From positions 5,919,001 through 5,983,000 of the forward strand of contig BSBM01000319.1 of the NCBI GenBank assembly GCA_027924585.1: 64,000 bases of DNA, in the 5' to 3' direction. The translations under genes were made by a program, and so were the position numbers. Position 1 is the stretch's first letter. Each line of letters opens with the position of its first letter. Source of the stretch: Larix kaempferi (taxonomy: Eukaryota; Streptophyta; Pinopsida; Pinales; Pinaceae). Under the pieces are notes generated by a model that saw nothing but the letters and a program-made list of their open reading frames with translations, did not search any database and was not told where the DNA came from. Positions 11,090-21,836 of this stretch are shown piece after piece.

Positions 11090-11290
11090 AGCCATACACG
11101 TCCTAAACCCCCTCTGTGTCCCATGTCATCGTGTCGGACATGGACACTATACAAACACATGTCAGACACGTGTTTTGGTCGTGTCCTAAATTAGGACACA
11201 ACCAAAACACGTGTCGGACACGGTTTTGCATCGTGTCCCACGTTGTCAACATCGTGTCCTGATTCCAGGACACCAAAAAGGTGGAAATGA
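11090..11290. repeat. GTGTCC/GGACAC word cluster with strong central hairpin
   Basis: Dense cluster of gtgtcc, ggacac and acacgtgt words. At its centre 11160-11188 and 11192-11220 are reverse complements over 29 bp with two mismatches, leaving a 3-base loop. Similar words occur at 8736-8812 and 11864-11942. Clusters like this would suit the subterminal repeats of a plant hAT element, but no transposase is physically joined to it. Confidence 0.7.
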
Positions 11291-11863
11291 GGGCCCGCGA
11301 GGGTTAAAACCGATTTGTGAAATGTGTAATGTGTCTCATTGTGATTTGTGATAAGGATATGATTCTTTTTCAACTAGCAATTTGATCTATATGACATTGA
11401 AGTAGCTGCTCTTGAGTCCATATCTCTACTTGCCATTCCTTTCCCAATATTTTTTACTGCTCCCATTTCTCCTTTTTAAAAGTTTTAATTTTGGAGACCA
11501 TGAAAAATTTCTATAAATTATCAAGAAGTAGAGAGAAGTATAATTTGTATTCAAAGCTAGATCAATCACACCTAGGATTGATTATGTATTCTATTATTAT
11601 GTGATAAATGTTCTAAGGGTTTGTTGATGCATCTTCTTTATAAATCTGTTTTGTTGAAATTTTGCTTGAAGCATCAAAGTCATTTTAATCTTTGGGCTCT
11701 GGTGAAAAGCAAGCCAGTAGTGGAAGTGAAGAGCAACACATTTCAAAAGTAGAGCAACCATATAAAGATAAATCATCTTTGAATAATGTGGGATCAAGAT
11801 CTACTGATTTCAATGTGTCTCGTTGTGATTTGTGAATGTGCAATGTGTATTGATTCTAATTTC
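11291..11863. other. intergenic, no gene recognised
   Basis: AT-rich. The phrase aatgtgt...tctcgttgtgatttgtgat occurs twice (about 11322 and 11811), a short direct repeat about 490 bp apart. No coding motif was found. Confidence 0.35.
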
Positions 11864-11942
11864 TATTCCGGGGGTCACCGTGTCTGTGTGGGACACTCGT
11901 ATTTCTATGTCTCGTGTCCTCGTGTTAGGTGACTTAGGTTAA
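11864..11942 (+). repeat. direct repeat partner of 8736-8812
   Basis: Same orientation and same end (ctcgtgt then aggtgacttag) as 8736-8812, with GTGTCC words inside. Confidence 0.6.
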
Positions 11943-12604
11943 CACCTTTAGTGGTAGATTTGTGGTTTGAAAAGTTTTCTTTTACGCGTTTCCAAGTTAA
12001 GCTTACGAGGGAGATGTTAGTGTTATGGTAGCAATCTTGTCTTGGTGTAGTGCTAGTGACTCTCTGGTGGTTGACATGTGATTCCATGGGATAACATTAG
12101 TGCCCCTTTAGTCTTAGTGTTCATGGGGTTACATCTAGGCAAGAATGTTCTCATGTTGGATGTTTTTGTTTCAATCTTTTTTGTAAGATAAGTGTATTGA
12201 TCTTGGACGCTTGAAATAAAAATGGGTATGGTTTGGTGAAAAAATAAATTGCGGATATAAGTCTCTTGCTATAGAGAGTTTGTAAACAAGTTGTTTATTA
12301 TTTTCTTGTCTATTTCTTTAGGATTTGTTAATGGATGGGAATTCTGCACTGTTTTTAAACTTAATTTTATACTGTTTGAGAGACAAAAGTGAGTTATCAT
12401 ATCCAATGTTTCTTCTTTGTAGATCTTTATTCTTTTTTCCTCATACTTGAAGTGGGAATATTTGTATAGAAGGATTGAGAAAATGGTTTCATTTGTAATT
12501 TCCACTTGGTAGATCAAAATGTTACTTTGCTGAAATTGATGGTTTGAATTGTCCCTTACTCTAAATTTCTAGCTTGTATTCTCTAGAAAAAGTTTGATTT
12601 TTAT
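11943..12604. other. intergenic, no gene recognised
   Basis: AT-rich DNA. An 82-codon minus-strand frame (12269-12517) has no recognisable motif. Nothing else was seen. Confidence 0.4.
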
Positions 12605-12845
12605 TTTATTTTTAACATGTAATATATCTCGAGGGAAACCTTTTGGGCACTTCCCCTCATTTAGAGAATGGTACCCAAGGTAAAGCCTAGATTTTTCATG
12701 GCACAATGCTAGGTCAACAACTCATGAATAGATCATATATAGGTCATCAACAACCAACTCACTAAGAGCAAACATGTTACCAAGTGAGATTTGAACCTGC
12801 GTGAGGAGAGTAACAACCTTTCCTCACAACCACTTGAGCTACACT
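12605..12845 (-). mobile_element. SINE, tRNA-derived, best-preserved minus-strand copy
   Basis: On the minus strand it starts with a tRNA-like head. The A box tagctcaagtgg lies at 12830-12841 and the B box aggttcaaatctca at 12785-12798, the usual RNA polymerase III internal promoter. A family-specific body follows, shared with 8519-8715 and 63671-63881, with landmarks ctttaccttgggtaccatt and aggtttccctcgag. The 3' end is AT-rich rather than a clean poly(A). No target duplication is evident. Confidence 0.72.
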
Positions 12846-14429
12846 CAATTGACATTCTCTAGAAAATCTTATTTGAATAGCTTGACTTATTTTCTATATC
12901 AAGTGGAGTTCAAAATAGTAAAGGGATTTGTTGCCCCAAACATGATCAATGTTACATTTATCTTGTTGCTAAATTTATCGTCAAAGGTCCGAAATCTAAC
13001 TTGTTGGTAATATCGGGGAAAAATGATCAAGAAACTTTAAAAGAAATATTTTTTTTGCAACTTTTTGAACATCTAAAGCAACAACAACATCAAACAAAAC
13101 ACATTGCTATATAAATATGAAAATAAAACTGATATACAAAATGTATAAGATCATGTCAAGTGGTACATCACACATCGATAATAAAAATATAATATGTTTG
13201 TACTCTCGAGTCATAAGCCTTGACATGATACAAAATCACATCAAAACAAAAATAAATGTATCTCATGAGATGAATCATCATGAGGCATGTAGACACTACA
13301 AGGATGATGCACTAAATAATCAATGATGAGTTTCAATGGATTAAAACTATCAAATGGTTCACCATACTCCCACATTGGGTCCAATGGCTTATTTCCTAGG
13401 GTATTGATTCAATGATACAATCAATATCACAAAACAAATGGAGAAATTTAATCAACACAAAAAGAATATTGCACTTAAAATATCATAGCTAGATAAGTGT
13501 TAACTCTCCTATTAAAACTGACAAGAACATGTATATCTAATGGACATTGCAAACCCTATACTAGATCTTAAAAATCAAAGAAAATACAAGCATAATTTTC
13601 TAAACATACCTGGGAATATGGATATGATAGATCAGAGTAAATACCCACTCCACAATTGGGTGGTTGATGACAATGAAAACAACATATTTGCCCTTGTTTG
13701 TGTGATGGAAAATGGTCATAGCGTCCTCATAGCTCAATCCCCTAACTCACTTTTTCAAAATAAGAGAAGAAAAACCCCAAAATCTGTTTTTAATGAGAAC
13801 AAGGCAGGTTGATAATTTCCAATTTATTATGATATTTTTCCAATTTATCGCAATAATTTCAATATATCATGATAAATTTCAAAACCTGAATTTATCGCGT
13901 TAATATTGCTGACCCCCCAAAACAACGATATATCGTCCTATATCATTGATAAGTGCAACAGTGGTTATATGAAATAGATATTTATTTCTTGATTGGTAGC
14001 CTAATTGTTTAATTAAATGGATCTTGAGTGGAGTCAAAGGTGGCTTGTAGAGATTCAATTATCACAGTATGATTTTTTATTTTTTTCAAAAAATACTTAT
14101 ATTCACTTAAACTTATTTACATTCAAAAAAGAAAACTAGAAGCGTAAGGGTATATACAATGCCTACCCTAATCACTTCCTGAAGCTTATTAGAGTAGAAA
14201 TAAAATCAGAATATACAATAGGATCCAACTTTTTGGCATCATTAATTAACCGGGTGCCCTTGGCTAGTAACTGATGATGTACCTCATCTTTCCAAAGTGC
14301 AATAAAAGTTGAAACATAACTACTTTCTTGATAAAAAACATACTTGCACTTGGGTTTCTGAAGTACGCACAAAGCAAATATCCATAAGCAATGCCACAAA
14401 CCAGAGAGTGAATCCCGTACCAGGGAATA
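12846..14429. other. intergenic, no gene recognised
   Basis: AT-rich DNA with small frames (13117-13326 and 13540-13812, plus strand) that show no family motif. Around 13820-13950 there is a run of atttatcgc/tatatcatgat words. The minus-strand 128-codon frame at 14172-14558 crosses the array border, so it is not a single old gene. Confidence 0.35.
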
Positions 14430-14430
14430 G

Positions 14431-14484
14431 CCATCTCCAAAGAGAGTGCTCTTGATCCGCAAAAGTTGCGAGATTAAAGAGACT
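14431..14484. repeat. hairpin module (first, truncated context)
   Basis: The block agagagtgctcttgatccgc, aaaagttg, cgagattaaagaga is the first module of the array. Its two halves pair imperfectly (ctcttgatccgc with gcgagattcaagag in better copies). The array border falls at its left edge. Confidence 0.6.
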
Positions 14485-15315
14485 TTAGGCCTTCCAAAAA
14501 GGCGGAGGGAAAACCAGGGGTTGAAAGAAAGTAAATTTTTTATAAGTTTTTGCTCCAAAAAAGCTCAATTTCCTTGCTTTCCTGTAAAATAAACATAAAA
14601 ACCAACAACCTATGATTTATTTGGATTAGTGGATTAGCCTAAAAAATACAATAGAATTTACAAAAAGGTCAATACTTGCGAAATAATGAAAATTTAAAAT
14701 TTCAAGTATTAACCAACTAGGACTAGATCTAAACTTGAAATGCGAAAAATATGAGACTCTTTAGATCTTCCTAAGCATATAACAATAGATGATTAGATAA
14801 ACTTTGAAAACTTAGATCTTTTGTTTATAAAATAAAAATAACCAAGAAAGAGATTTGTTTTAATTTTGAAAAGATAGAAAGGAGAAACCCAAGCCCAAGC
14901 TTGAACAATGAGATGACTTTAGAAGTGTCTGTAGGACAAAAAACCATTATCTTTAATGAAAAGAGGCAAATAGAATAAGGAAGCAACCGAGCTCCAAGTT
15001 CTACTTCACCTTCGATGATCTGCAAAAATCAAACAACCTTCAAAAAACAAAATCAAATCTAGTGTGATAAACTAAATAAAATCAAAAGAGAATTAGTATA
15101 ACCGACTACAATTTGCTACTTTTAAATCTTAGATAACTTAGCACAAGTAAACAAGTTGAAAACCTCAAATGTCTACTCAATGGACTACATGGCATATATG
15201 GGGTTCTCTATATATGTCCATTTATCATCATCAATATCTATGTTAGTCATGAGGGCTTCTTCGTCACATATATCATGCTCTAGGCTATGTCTGTCCTCTT
15301 CATGCTCACAATCCT

Positions 15316-15321
15316 CCTCTT

Positions 15322-15353
<32 letters not shown>
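15316..15353. repeat. poly(A) expansion unique to unit 1
   Basis: A run of about 31 A occurs where units 2 and 3 have only 8-10 A followed by ggtcataagg. The run also replaces the ggtcat phrase and shifts the acidic minus-strand frame, which reads as a poly-Phe stretch. Confidence 0.85.
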
Positions 15354-15354
<1 letters not shown>

Positions 15355-15448
15355 AAGTAAGCCTTCCCAGCCTACATCATTATCCACATTACAAACCTCC
15401 TCATGTATTTCAATATGGGCTTCTGTAATGGTTTCTTCTAGAGGCGAA

Positions 15449-16144
15449 TCACGAGTACACGTGCTCATCATCATTGAAATAGTCTTGAAAAAACTCCCAA
15501 TCTTCAATGTCTTTTGTTATGGTGGCATGAGGAGGGTCTTCAATAATATCTTCAACGAATGGATCTTTATGAAGCTCCAAAATAGGGTCATTATGAATCT
15601 GATGGGAAGAAGCCATATTTTGTTTGATAGGATTCCTAATCTTCTCGTACTTGTAATAACTCAGCGGAAGCTTCCAATGTTTTTCGTTGTTTACTGTGAT
15701 GAGGCGAAGAGTATTAGGGTCTTCTTCTCGATATTGTATCCAAGGTATGGAGATAGGAAAGAATGTTTCAAGGATCGAGTCCAAGGATTTCATACTGAAT
15801 CCTTTATTATGCCACTACCTCAAAAATATTCTAAGGAAGATTGAAAGAGAGGCAATACATTCATTTGGGAGACCATTGAACCACCAATGAAAAGCATTTC
15901 CTCGCAAAGTATTGACGAACATTTCCATCATGCTATCTTCATATAAGACTTTGAATTCGCCCATAACTTTAAGAAAGGACATGACATGCTGGGTCTCTGA
16001 ATCACCATTTCTCCAAAAGATCGACAAATGATTAGATATGTCTCTACCAGTATGATAATTGTGGAAACCTGGGATGTTTGAAAAGTCAATAGGAGGATAT
16101 TCAATTGCAATTTCATCATTAGACTTCTCATCATCCATATTCAA
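15449..16144 (-). pseudogene. Gag-like protein of the outer element, unit 1 (one nonsense codon)
   Basis: Same 231-codon Gag-like reading frame as in units 2 and 3, starting at 16144 on the minus strand. The core of the retrotransposon Gag fold is visible (HLSIFWRNGD, HVMSFLKVMG, FVNTLRGNAFHWWFNGLP). A TAG at about 15812-15814 stands where unit 2 has CAG, splitting the frame after the LRIFLR phrase. The rest to 15449 stays open. No zinc knuckle, protease or reverse transcriptase follows. The product would be a capsid-like protein, were it intact. Confidence 0.75.
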
Positions 16145-16297
16145 CGATTAGAAGGATATATTTGAAATGAACATGGAAAGTTCTGCTACTGTATCAGGGG
16201 GACTGCTAAACAATGAGCTTTAACAATCTGCTTTGTCACATGGGTTCATCTACACACAACAAGTCTCAACAAATTTGTGAGAAACAAGGGTTTTATC

Positions 16298-16315
16298 CCT
16301 TCAACGGAGTCGCCA
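16298..16315 (-). other. tRNA-Arg-type primer binding site of outer element, unit 1
   Basis: On the minus strand it reads tggcgactccgttgaagg, complementary to the 3' end (with CCA) of plant tRNA-Arg. It lies just inside a ...tctcaca LTR end and about 170 bp upstream of the gag ATG. A second, similar motif (ggagtcgcca) lies about 90 bp further right, at 16404-16413. Confidence 0.65.
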
Positions 16316-16550
16316 TGTGAGAATAAAAATTATGTATTTAGAATACTCACAAAAATTCTATTTTTTACTTTTCACAACTTTTTATAAGAAACAAAAGGTT
16401 AGTGGAGTCGCCACATGAGAATTAAAGATTGGATCTAAAGATTCATCAAACAAAGCAAAAAATAAAAGATAAAAATGAAAAAAGTCGTACTTCGGGAAAC
16501 AAAATATTTGTCCCCGACAATGACGCTAGAAATCTTTCCACCGAGATGCA

Positions 16551-16799
16551 TGTAACAAATAATTAATAATACATTAATATTAATAATAAGTAGGAGTAAT
16601 AGTTAAAAGAGAGGATGTGTCCCCTCAAATACGCAATGCCCGAGCTACTATAAAAGCGGGCCAACAATTGTATATTTATCATCTTATCTTATCACTCTAT
16701 CAATTTATATATCATTTTACATCTACGGATATGTGGGTTATTTCAGAAATTATGGATTCATTCCGAGTTAATTGAGAATATCCAACTATGGATATTACA
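16551..16799 (+). repeat. 5' LTR of inner element, copy 1
   Basis: 249 bp, TG...CA. It holds a TATA-like ctataaaagc about 100 bp from its start, fitting a promoter. It is nearly identical to the 3' LTR at 19004-19252, with a handful of differences. Confidence 0.9.
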
Positions 16800-16800
16800 T

Positions 16801-16813
16801 TGGTATCAGAGCC
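16801..16813 (+). other. primer binding site, initiator tRNA-Met type
   Basis: tggtatcagagcc, one base after the 5' LTR. It is the classic plant retrotransposon primer site. Confidence 0.92.
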
Positions 16814-16889
16814 CCTTCTTGGGCATGTGATTCTGGCTGTTGGCTATTACTGAGAGTTTCTCTCATTTATTGGTCATTGACAAGTTATC

Positions 16890-17505
16890 GGATTGTTGAT
16901 CCTCTTCTCCCACTCACCCCTACGCACCTCATTTTCCACTCTCGTTTCCACATACACTTGCTACCACCGCCACTGTCTTCCTTGCTCGACAACATTCCAC
17001 CCGCTACTGCGCCCTCCACTCCATCCCTGCGCCTTTCTATCTCCTCCTCCCTTTCTCTCTCGTCCTCTTTACGCACTCCAACTCCTCACCATACCGGCAA
17101 CACCCCCCATCCTCTCCCTCCCGCTCCCTCCCTTCCATCCTCCTACTCCACGCCACCAATTTGCCGCACGCCACCTCTATCCCTCTGCGCATCGTGCCCT
17201 CCCTGTGCGACCTGCCATCCGCCTGCTCTCCCTATGAGTCCACCATGGATCCACTATACCCCTCTTTTGGCACCTGCGCAACCCTCGCCAGCTGTGTCAC
17301 CAAACTTCCTCTGCATAGGCCCTCCTCTATCCCCTCGCTTCCGCCATTTCTCACAGCTCCCTGCACCGTCCCTTCTCGACCTCTCTCACCTGCTCGCCCA
17401 CTCCTCTTGCTGTGCCTGCCACCAGCTCTTCCTACACCGCCCTCCCACCTGCCATCTCCATCGCGGCCGCTCTCCATCACCACGGCCTTCACACCTGCAA
17501 ACAAA
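16890..17505 (+). other. CT-rich block in the inner element, copy 1
   Basis: About 600 bp, mostly C and T on the plus strand, sharply different from the AT-rich surroundings. It is open in several frames at once (Pro/Ser/Leu-rich translations on plus, Arg/Gly/Glu-rich on minus), which is expected from composition alone. The frames differ between the three copies, so coding is unlikely. It could be a captured host sequence or a structured leader replacing gag. Confidence 0.7.
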
Positions 17506-17747
17506 AAAAAAAAATAATAAAACAAAAATTTATTTAACATTTTGTTTTATTAAAGTTTTTTTTATTATAGTTATTATATAGTTATAATATTATTATATAA
17601 TTATTATTTTTGAAATAATAATGATTTTGTTGTGGAAAAAAATATATATTAAACTATATATATATATAGTTTATATAACATTAATAATAATAATATTATT
17701 AATTAATTAAACTAATAATTATTATTATTGAACAAACGTCAGCAGAA

Positions 17748-18933
17748 ATAGAGTCTTATAGTGAAAATCAAGAAAGATTCCCTAAGACCTACTCAAAAGT
17801 AGCCAATAACATACTAAAACTTGAGGGAAGTATTCAAGGAAAAGATATTAGTATTGCTATTTTGTCCTACCATACACGAAAATCGCATTAGCAACAATTT
17901 GGCAAATCAATTATTAATCCCAGAATAAAGTATAATTGAAAAGAGAGATAACTACGATGAGAAGCAATATGAAATTACGAACTTACAACTAACAATTAAT
18001 GAGTACAAGTTCACATCCCAATTCAATGTTTTGACTATATATTTAAATGAAGTCGACATCATTCTAGGTTCACATTGGATGGAAACATTGGGATCATTTA
18101 TTTTAAATATGAAGAAAAAGTTTTTAACGTTTTCATACGAGAAAGAGCAAATCAAACTGCAGGATGTTTCAATGAAATCGGATTCAAAGGATGTGTCATC
18201 TGAAGATTTCAAAGACATTTCAAAGATGATTTCACAAGAAGATAAAAAATTGGGACAAACGATGCAGAAAGAATTAGACAAAGTCATCAGGAACAAAGAA
18301 GAAGAGATATCGCGTTTAAGAGATCATAATCAGAAGTTGCTCTTTCAAGTCAAGAAGGAAAAAGATAGGGCACAGGACTATCAAAATATAGAGGAGGAAA
18401 ACTGAGATCTCCAGAAGAAACTATTAGAGCTTAAAGACGATGCAAAATCTAAAAAAGAAACGATCAAGAATCTTAAGAAAGATAAAGATTTACTCGTAAA
18501 CAAGTTGGCGAACATTCAAAAGAGGACATCAAAACCTTTGGGCTAAAAAAAACAAGTTGAGGAAAAAAAAGCAAATACAAATCCAGTCATCAATAAAGGT
18601 AAAAAAGAAGTCAATCCAGCAGAAGAACAAACAACAAAAACTCCTTATCGACACCCCAATTATAAAGGTCATTTTGACGAACGAAAGGGTCAAAATGAAC
18701 ACACATGGAGGAGAGATGATGTCAGACGAGAAAGAACATCAAATCAAAATACAAAACAACAAACAAGAAGACCCATCCCACAAAGCGATCAAATAGCTTC
18801 GATAAAATTAGATTTGGGATGTAACACATCAGAGACGATGCGGCAATTCTTCTGGGGAATTCGTAACTCGTATCTTCTCATTTCATCAAATGTCGCAAAG
18901 ACTAAACACAAAAGATCAAGAGACGACAGTTAA
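17748..18933 (+). pseudogene. retropepsin-like/coiled-coil protein, inner copy 1, broken
   Basis: Same gene as 23449-24633. Here the start codon is ATA, one extra T occurs near 17862, an in-frame TGA lies at 18403-18405 and a TAA near 18544. The segment from 18031 to 18405 remains open and carries the HWMETLGSFILNMKKK phrase and the coiled coil. Confidence 0.85.
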
Positions 18934-19003
18934 AAAAAAACCAGACATAAACCTTGTCTTCAATAAAGCTTTGAGGACAAAGCTTCCCTTAAGGGGAAGC
19001 CAA

Positions 19004-19252
19004 TGTAACAAATACTTAATAATACATTAATATTAATAATAAGTAGGAGTAATAGTTAAATGAGAGGATGCATCCCCTCAAATAGGCAATGCCCAAGCTA
19101 CTATAAAAGCGGTCCAACAATTGTATATTTATCATCTTATCTTATCAATCTATCAATTTATATATCATTTTACATCTACGAATATGTGGGTTATTTCAGA
19201 AATTATGGATTCATTCCGAGTTAATTGAGAATATCCAACTATGGATATTACA
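19004..19252 (+). repeat. 3' LTR of inner element, copy 1
   Basis: 249 bp, TG...CA, preceded by the purine tract aaggggaagccaa and followed by ATGCA. Confidence 0.9.
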
Positions 19253-19654
19253 ATGCACACTTGGGGGGATTCCTGATATATATACCTTGCGGTACAGGGA
19301 ATATGTCTGTAATGTGATCTAGGTGGCTTCGTACAAGGACGTGTGGGTTGGAATGGAGTCTCGAGAGTGGTGTTCAACACTACACCAGCAAGGGTGTAGT
19401 CTAATTGTGCTCTGAGGTCGCCTCCCAGTTGTTCCCGCTTCCTTAGTCAAAATTTCCTCACTTTCGACCACTATCGAGGCAACGCCGGATTTTCGTTGGT
19501 TTGCGGGACTTGATTTTATTAATGAGTGGATTAATTAATATGTGAAAATTTTATAAGTGCGAAACAACCGTTTTTGATATCCCAAAGCTCAGACTAGCCT
19601 GCGATGGGTAGAGCATACACGGTGTTTGCAAAACGTTAATTCCAATTTTATTCG

Positions 19655-20184
19655 ACTCTCCGACAGAGAGCACTCTTGATCCGCTAAACGCGAGATTCAA
19701 GAGATTTTCAGGAGTCTTAAGACTCACAGAAATTGAAAATGCAAATATGAAGTAAAAAACTTGAAACGATCTAAATTCTACCAAAGAATCTCTTTCAGGT
19801 CCAGGACCATACTCGGGAGAGCAAGGGGGTTAGTGAAAAAAGTAAACTCTCCGACAGGGAGCACTCTTGATCCGCAAGAGATTTTGATGTTTTTTTAACC
19901 ATAAATAAAAATATGAAAATACATGTAAGATTAGAATTTGAAACTAGTTACGCTTGCGAAAATAAAACTTTTAGCAAAAAACTTTCAAACTGAAATGAAA
20001 CTAATCTAGCATGGTATTTTTATCTAACTATGCAAAATAATAAGCAAAAGGGATAGATACAGGCTTCCCCCAAATGGGGGAAGAGGGGTGTGGGAGTTGT
20101 AATCCCACTTACTTTTTATTAATGGTATTTACAACTCTCCGATAGAGAGTGCTGTTGATCCGCAAAAGTTGCGAGATTCAAGAG
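19655..20184. repeat. three hairpin modules of the unit (unit 1)
   Basis: Modules at 19655-19703, 19844-19885 and 20132-20184 share ctctccgacagagag (itself a palindrome) followed by cactcttgatccgc and gcgagattcaagag, which pair with each other. They fall in the outer element next to the inner insertion. They may be LTR sub-repeats or structured RNA; no function is assignable. Confidence 0.65.
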
Positions 20185-20887
20185 ACTTTAGGCCTTCCAA
20201 AAAGGCGGAGGGAAAACCAGGGGTTGAAAGAAAGTAAAATTTTTATAAGTTTTTGCTCCAAAAAATCTCAATTTCCTTGCTTTCCTATAAAATAAACATA
20301 AAAACCAACAACCTATGATTTATTTGGATTAGTGGATTAGCCTAAAAACTACAATAGAATTTACAAAAAGGTCAATACTTGCGAAATAATGAAAATTTAA
20401 AATTTCAAGTATTAACCAACTAGGACTAGAACTAAACTTGAAATGCGAAAAATATGAGATTCTTTAGATCTTCCTAAACATATAACAATAGATGATTAGA
20501 TAAACTTTGAAAACTTAGATCTACTGTTTATAAAATAAAAATAACCAAGAAAAAGATTTGTTTTAATTTTGAAAAGATGGAAAGGAGAAACCCAAGCCCA
20601 AGCTTGAACAATGAGATGACTTTGGAAGTGCCTGTAGGACAAAAAACCATTATCTTTAATGAAAAGAGGCAAATAGAATAAGGAAGCAACCGAGCTCCAA
20701 GTTATACTTCACCTTCGATGATCTGCAAAACTCAAACAACCTTCAACAAACAAAATCAAATCTAGTGTGATAAACTAAATAAAATCAAAAGAGAATTAGT
20801 ATAACCGACTACAATTTGCTACTTTTAAATCTTAGATAACTTAGCACAAGTAAACAAGTTGAAAACCTCAAATGTATACTCTATGGA

Positions 20888-21199
20888 CTACATGGCATAT
20901 ATGGGGTTCTCTATATATGTCCATTTATCATCATCAATATCTATGTCAGTCATGAGGGCTTCTTCGTCACATATATCATGCTCTAGGCTATGTCTATCCT
21001 CTTCATGCTCACAATCCTCCTTTTCAGAAAAAAAAAGGTCATAAGGAAGTAAGCCTTCCAAGCCTACATCATTATACACATTACAAACCTCCTCATGTAT
21101 TTCAATATGGGCTTCTGTAATGGTTTCTTCTAGAGGCGAATCATGAGTACACGTGCTCATCATCACTGAAATAGTCTTGAAAAAACTCCCAATATTCAA
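20888..21199 (-). CDS. acidic ORF overlapping the end of gag, unit 2
   Basis: A 103-codon minus-strand frame that begins inside the 3' end of the gag frame, in the +1 phase, and runs on for about 250 bp past the gag stop. It is rich in Asp and Glu (for example SEKEDCEHEEDRHS, DIDIDDDKW). A shorter homologue is open in unit 3 (26663-26911), and in unit 1 the poly(A) expansion disrupts it. It could be the continuation of Gag by frameshifting, a separate small protein, or a relic of a once longer Gag. I recognise no family. Confidence 0.35.
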   Translation of the reverse strand: MNIGSFFKTISVMMSTCTHDSPLEETITEAHIEIHEEVCNVYNDVGLEGLLPYDLFFSEKEDCEHEEDRHSLEHDICDEEALMTDIDIDDDKWTYIENPIYAM

Positions 21200-21836
21200 T
21201 GTCTTTTGTTATGGTGGCATGAGGAGGGTCTTCAATAATATCTTCAACTAATGGATCTTTATGAAGCTCCTCAATAGGGTCATTATGAATCTGATGGGAA
21301 GAAGCCATATTTTCTTTCATAGGATTCCTAATCTTCTCGTACTTGTAATAACTTAGAGGAAGCTTCCAATGTTTTTCGTTGTTTACTGTGATGAGGCGAA
21401 GACTATTATGGTCTTCTTCTCGATATTGTATCCAAGGTATGGAGATAGGAAAGAATGTTTCAAGGATCGAGTCCAAGGATTTCATATTGAATCCTTTATT
21501 ATGCCACTGCCTCAAAAATATTCTAAGGAAGATTGAAAGAGAGGTAATACATTCATTTGGGAGACCATTGAACCACCAATGGCAAGCATTTTCCCGCAAA
21601 GTATTGACAAACATTTCCATCATGTTATCTTCATGTAAGACTTTGAAGTCGCCCATAACTTTAAGAAAGGACATGACATGCTGGGTCTCTGAATCACCAT
21701 TTCTCCAAAAGATCGACAAATGATCAGATATGTCTCTACCAGTATGATAATTGGGGAAACCTGGGATGTTTGAAAAGTCAATAGGAGGATATTCAATTGC
21801 AATTTCATCATCAGACTTCTCATCATCCATATTCAA
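21141..21836 (-). CDS. Gag-like protein of the outer element, unit 2, intact
   Basis: 231 codons on the minus strand, starting at 21836; a second Met follows two codons later. The N-terminus is acidic (DDEKSDDEIAIEYPP). Residues of about 35-110 match the retrotransposon Gag fold: HLSIFWRNGD, QHVMSFLKVMG, EMFVNTLRENACHWWFNGLP, then LSIFLRIFLRQWHNKGF. The C-terminal third is polar and acidic and ends DDEHVYS. No CCHC zinc knuckle is seen. Upstream are a tRNA-Arg-type primer site and an LTR end; downstream no pol domain appears before the next unit. This is the arrangement of a gag-only non-autonomous element. The role would be particle formation in the cytoplasm, with pol supplied in trans (inference). 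Confidence 0.75.
   Translation of the reverse strand: MNMDDEKSDDEIAIEYPPIDFSNIPGFPNYHTGRDISDHLSIFWRNGDSETQHVMSFLKVMGDFKVLHEDNMMEMFVNTLRENACHWWFNGLPNECITSLSIFLRIFLRQWHNKGFNMKSLDSILETFFPISIPWIQYREEDHNSLRLITVNNEKHWKLPLSYYKYEKIRNPMKENMASSHQIHNDPIEELHKDPLVEDIIEDPPHATITKDIEYWEFFQDYFSDDEHVYS

Larger units (their letters stand above)
16551..19252 (+). mobile_element. inner non-autonomous LTR retrotransposon, copy 1
   Basis: LTRs 16551-16799 and 19004-19252, 249 bp each, begin TG and end CA. The target duplication ATGCA lies at 16546-16550 and 19253-19257. The primer site tggtatcagagcc at 16801-16813 matches initiator tRNA-Met. A purine-rich tract (aaggggaag) precedes the 3' LTR. Internal order: CT-rich block of about 650 bp, AT-rich palindromic block, one coding frame (broken here). 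There is no reverse transcriptase, RNase H or integrase, so enzymes must come from a partner element. Confidence 0.9.

Noticed and set aside
14172-14558. 128-codon minus-strand frame
   Set aside because: Crosses the border of the tandem array, so it joins unrelated sequences.
15156-15428. plus-strand frames reading through the poly(A) run (Lys-rich peptide)
   Set aside because: Artefact of the A-run expansion; antisense to the acidic/gag region.
21150-21185. canonical -1 ribosomal slip site at the gag end
   Set aside because: The overlapping acidic frame is in the +1 phase and the T-run does not form a standard X-XXY-YYZ heptamer for it.
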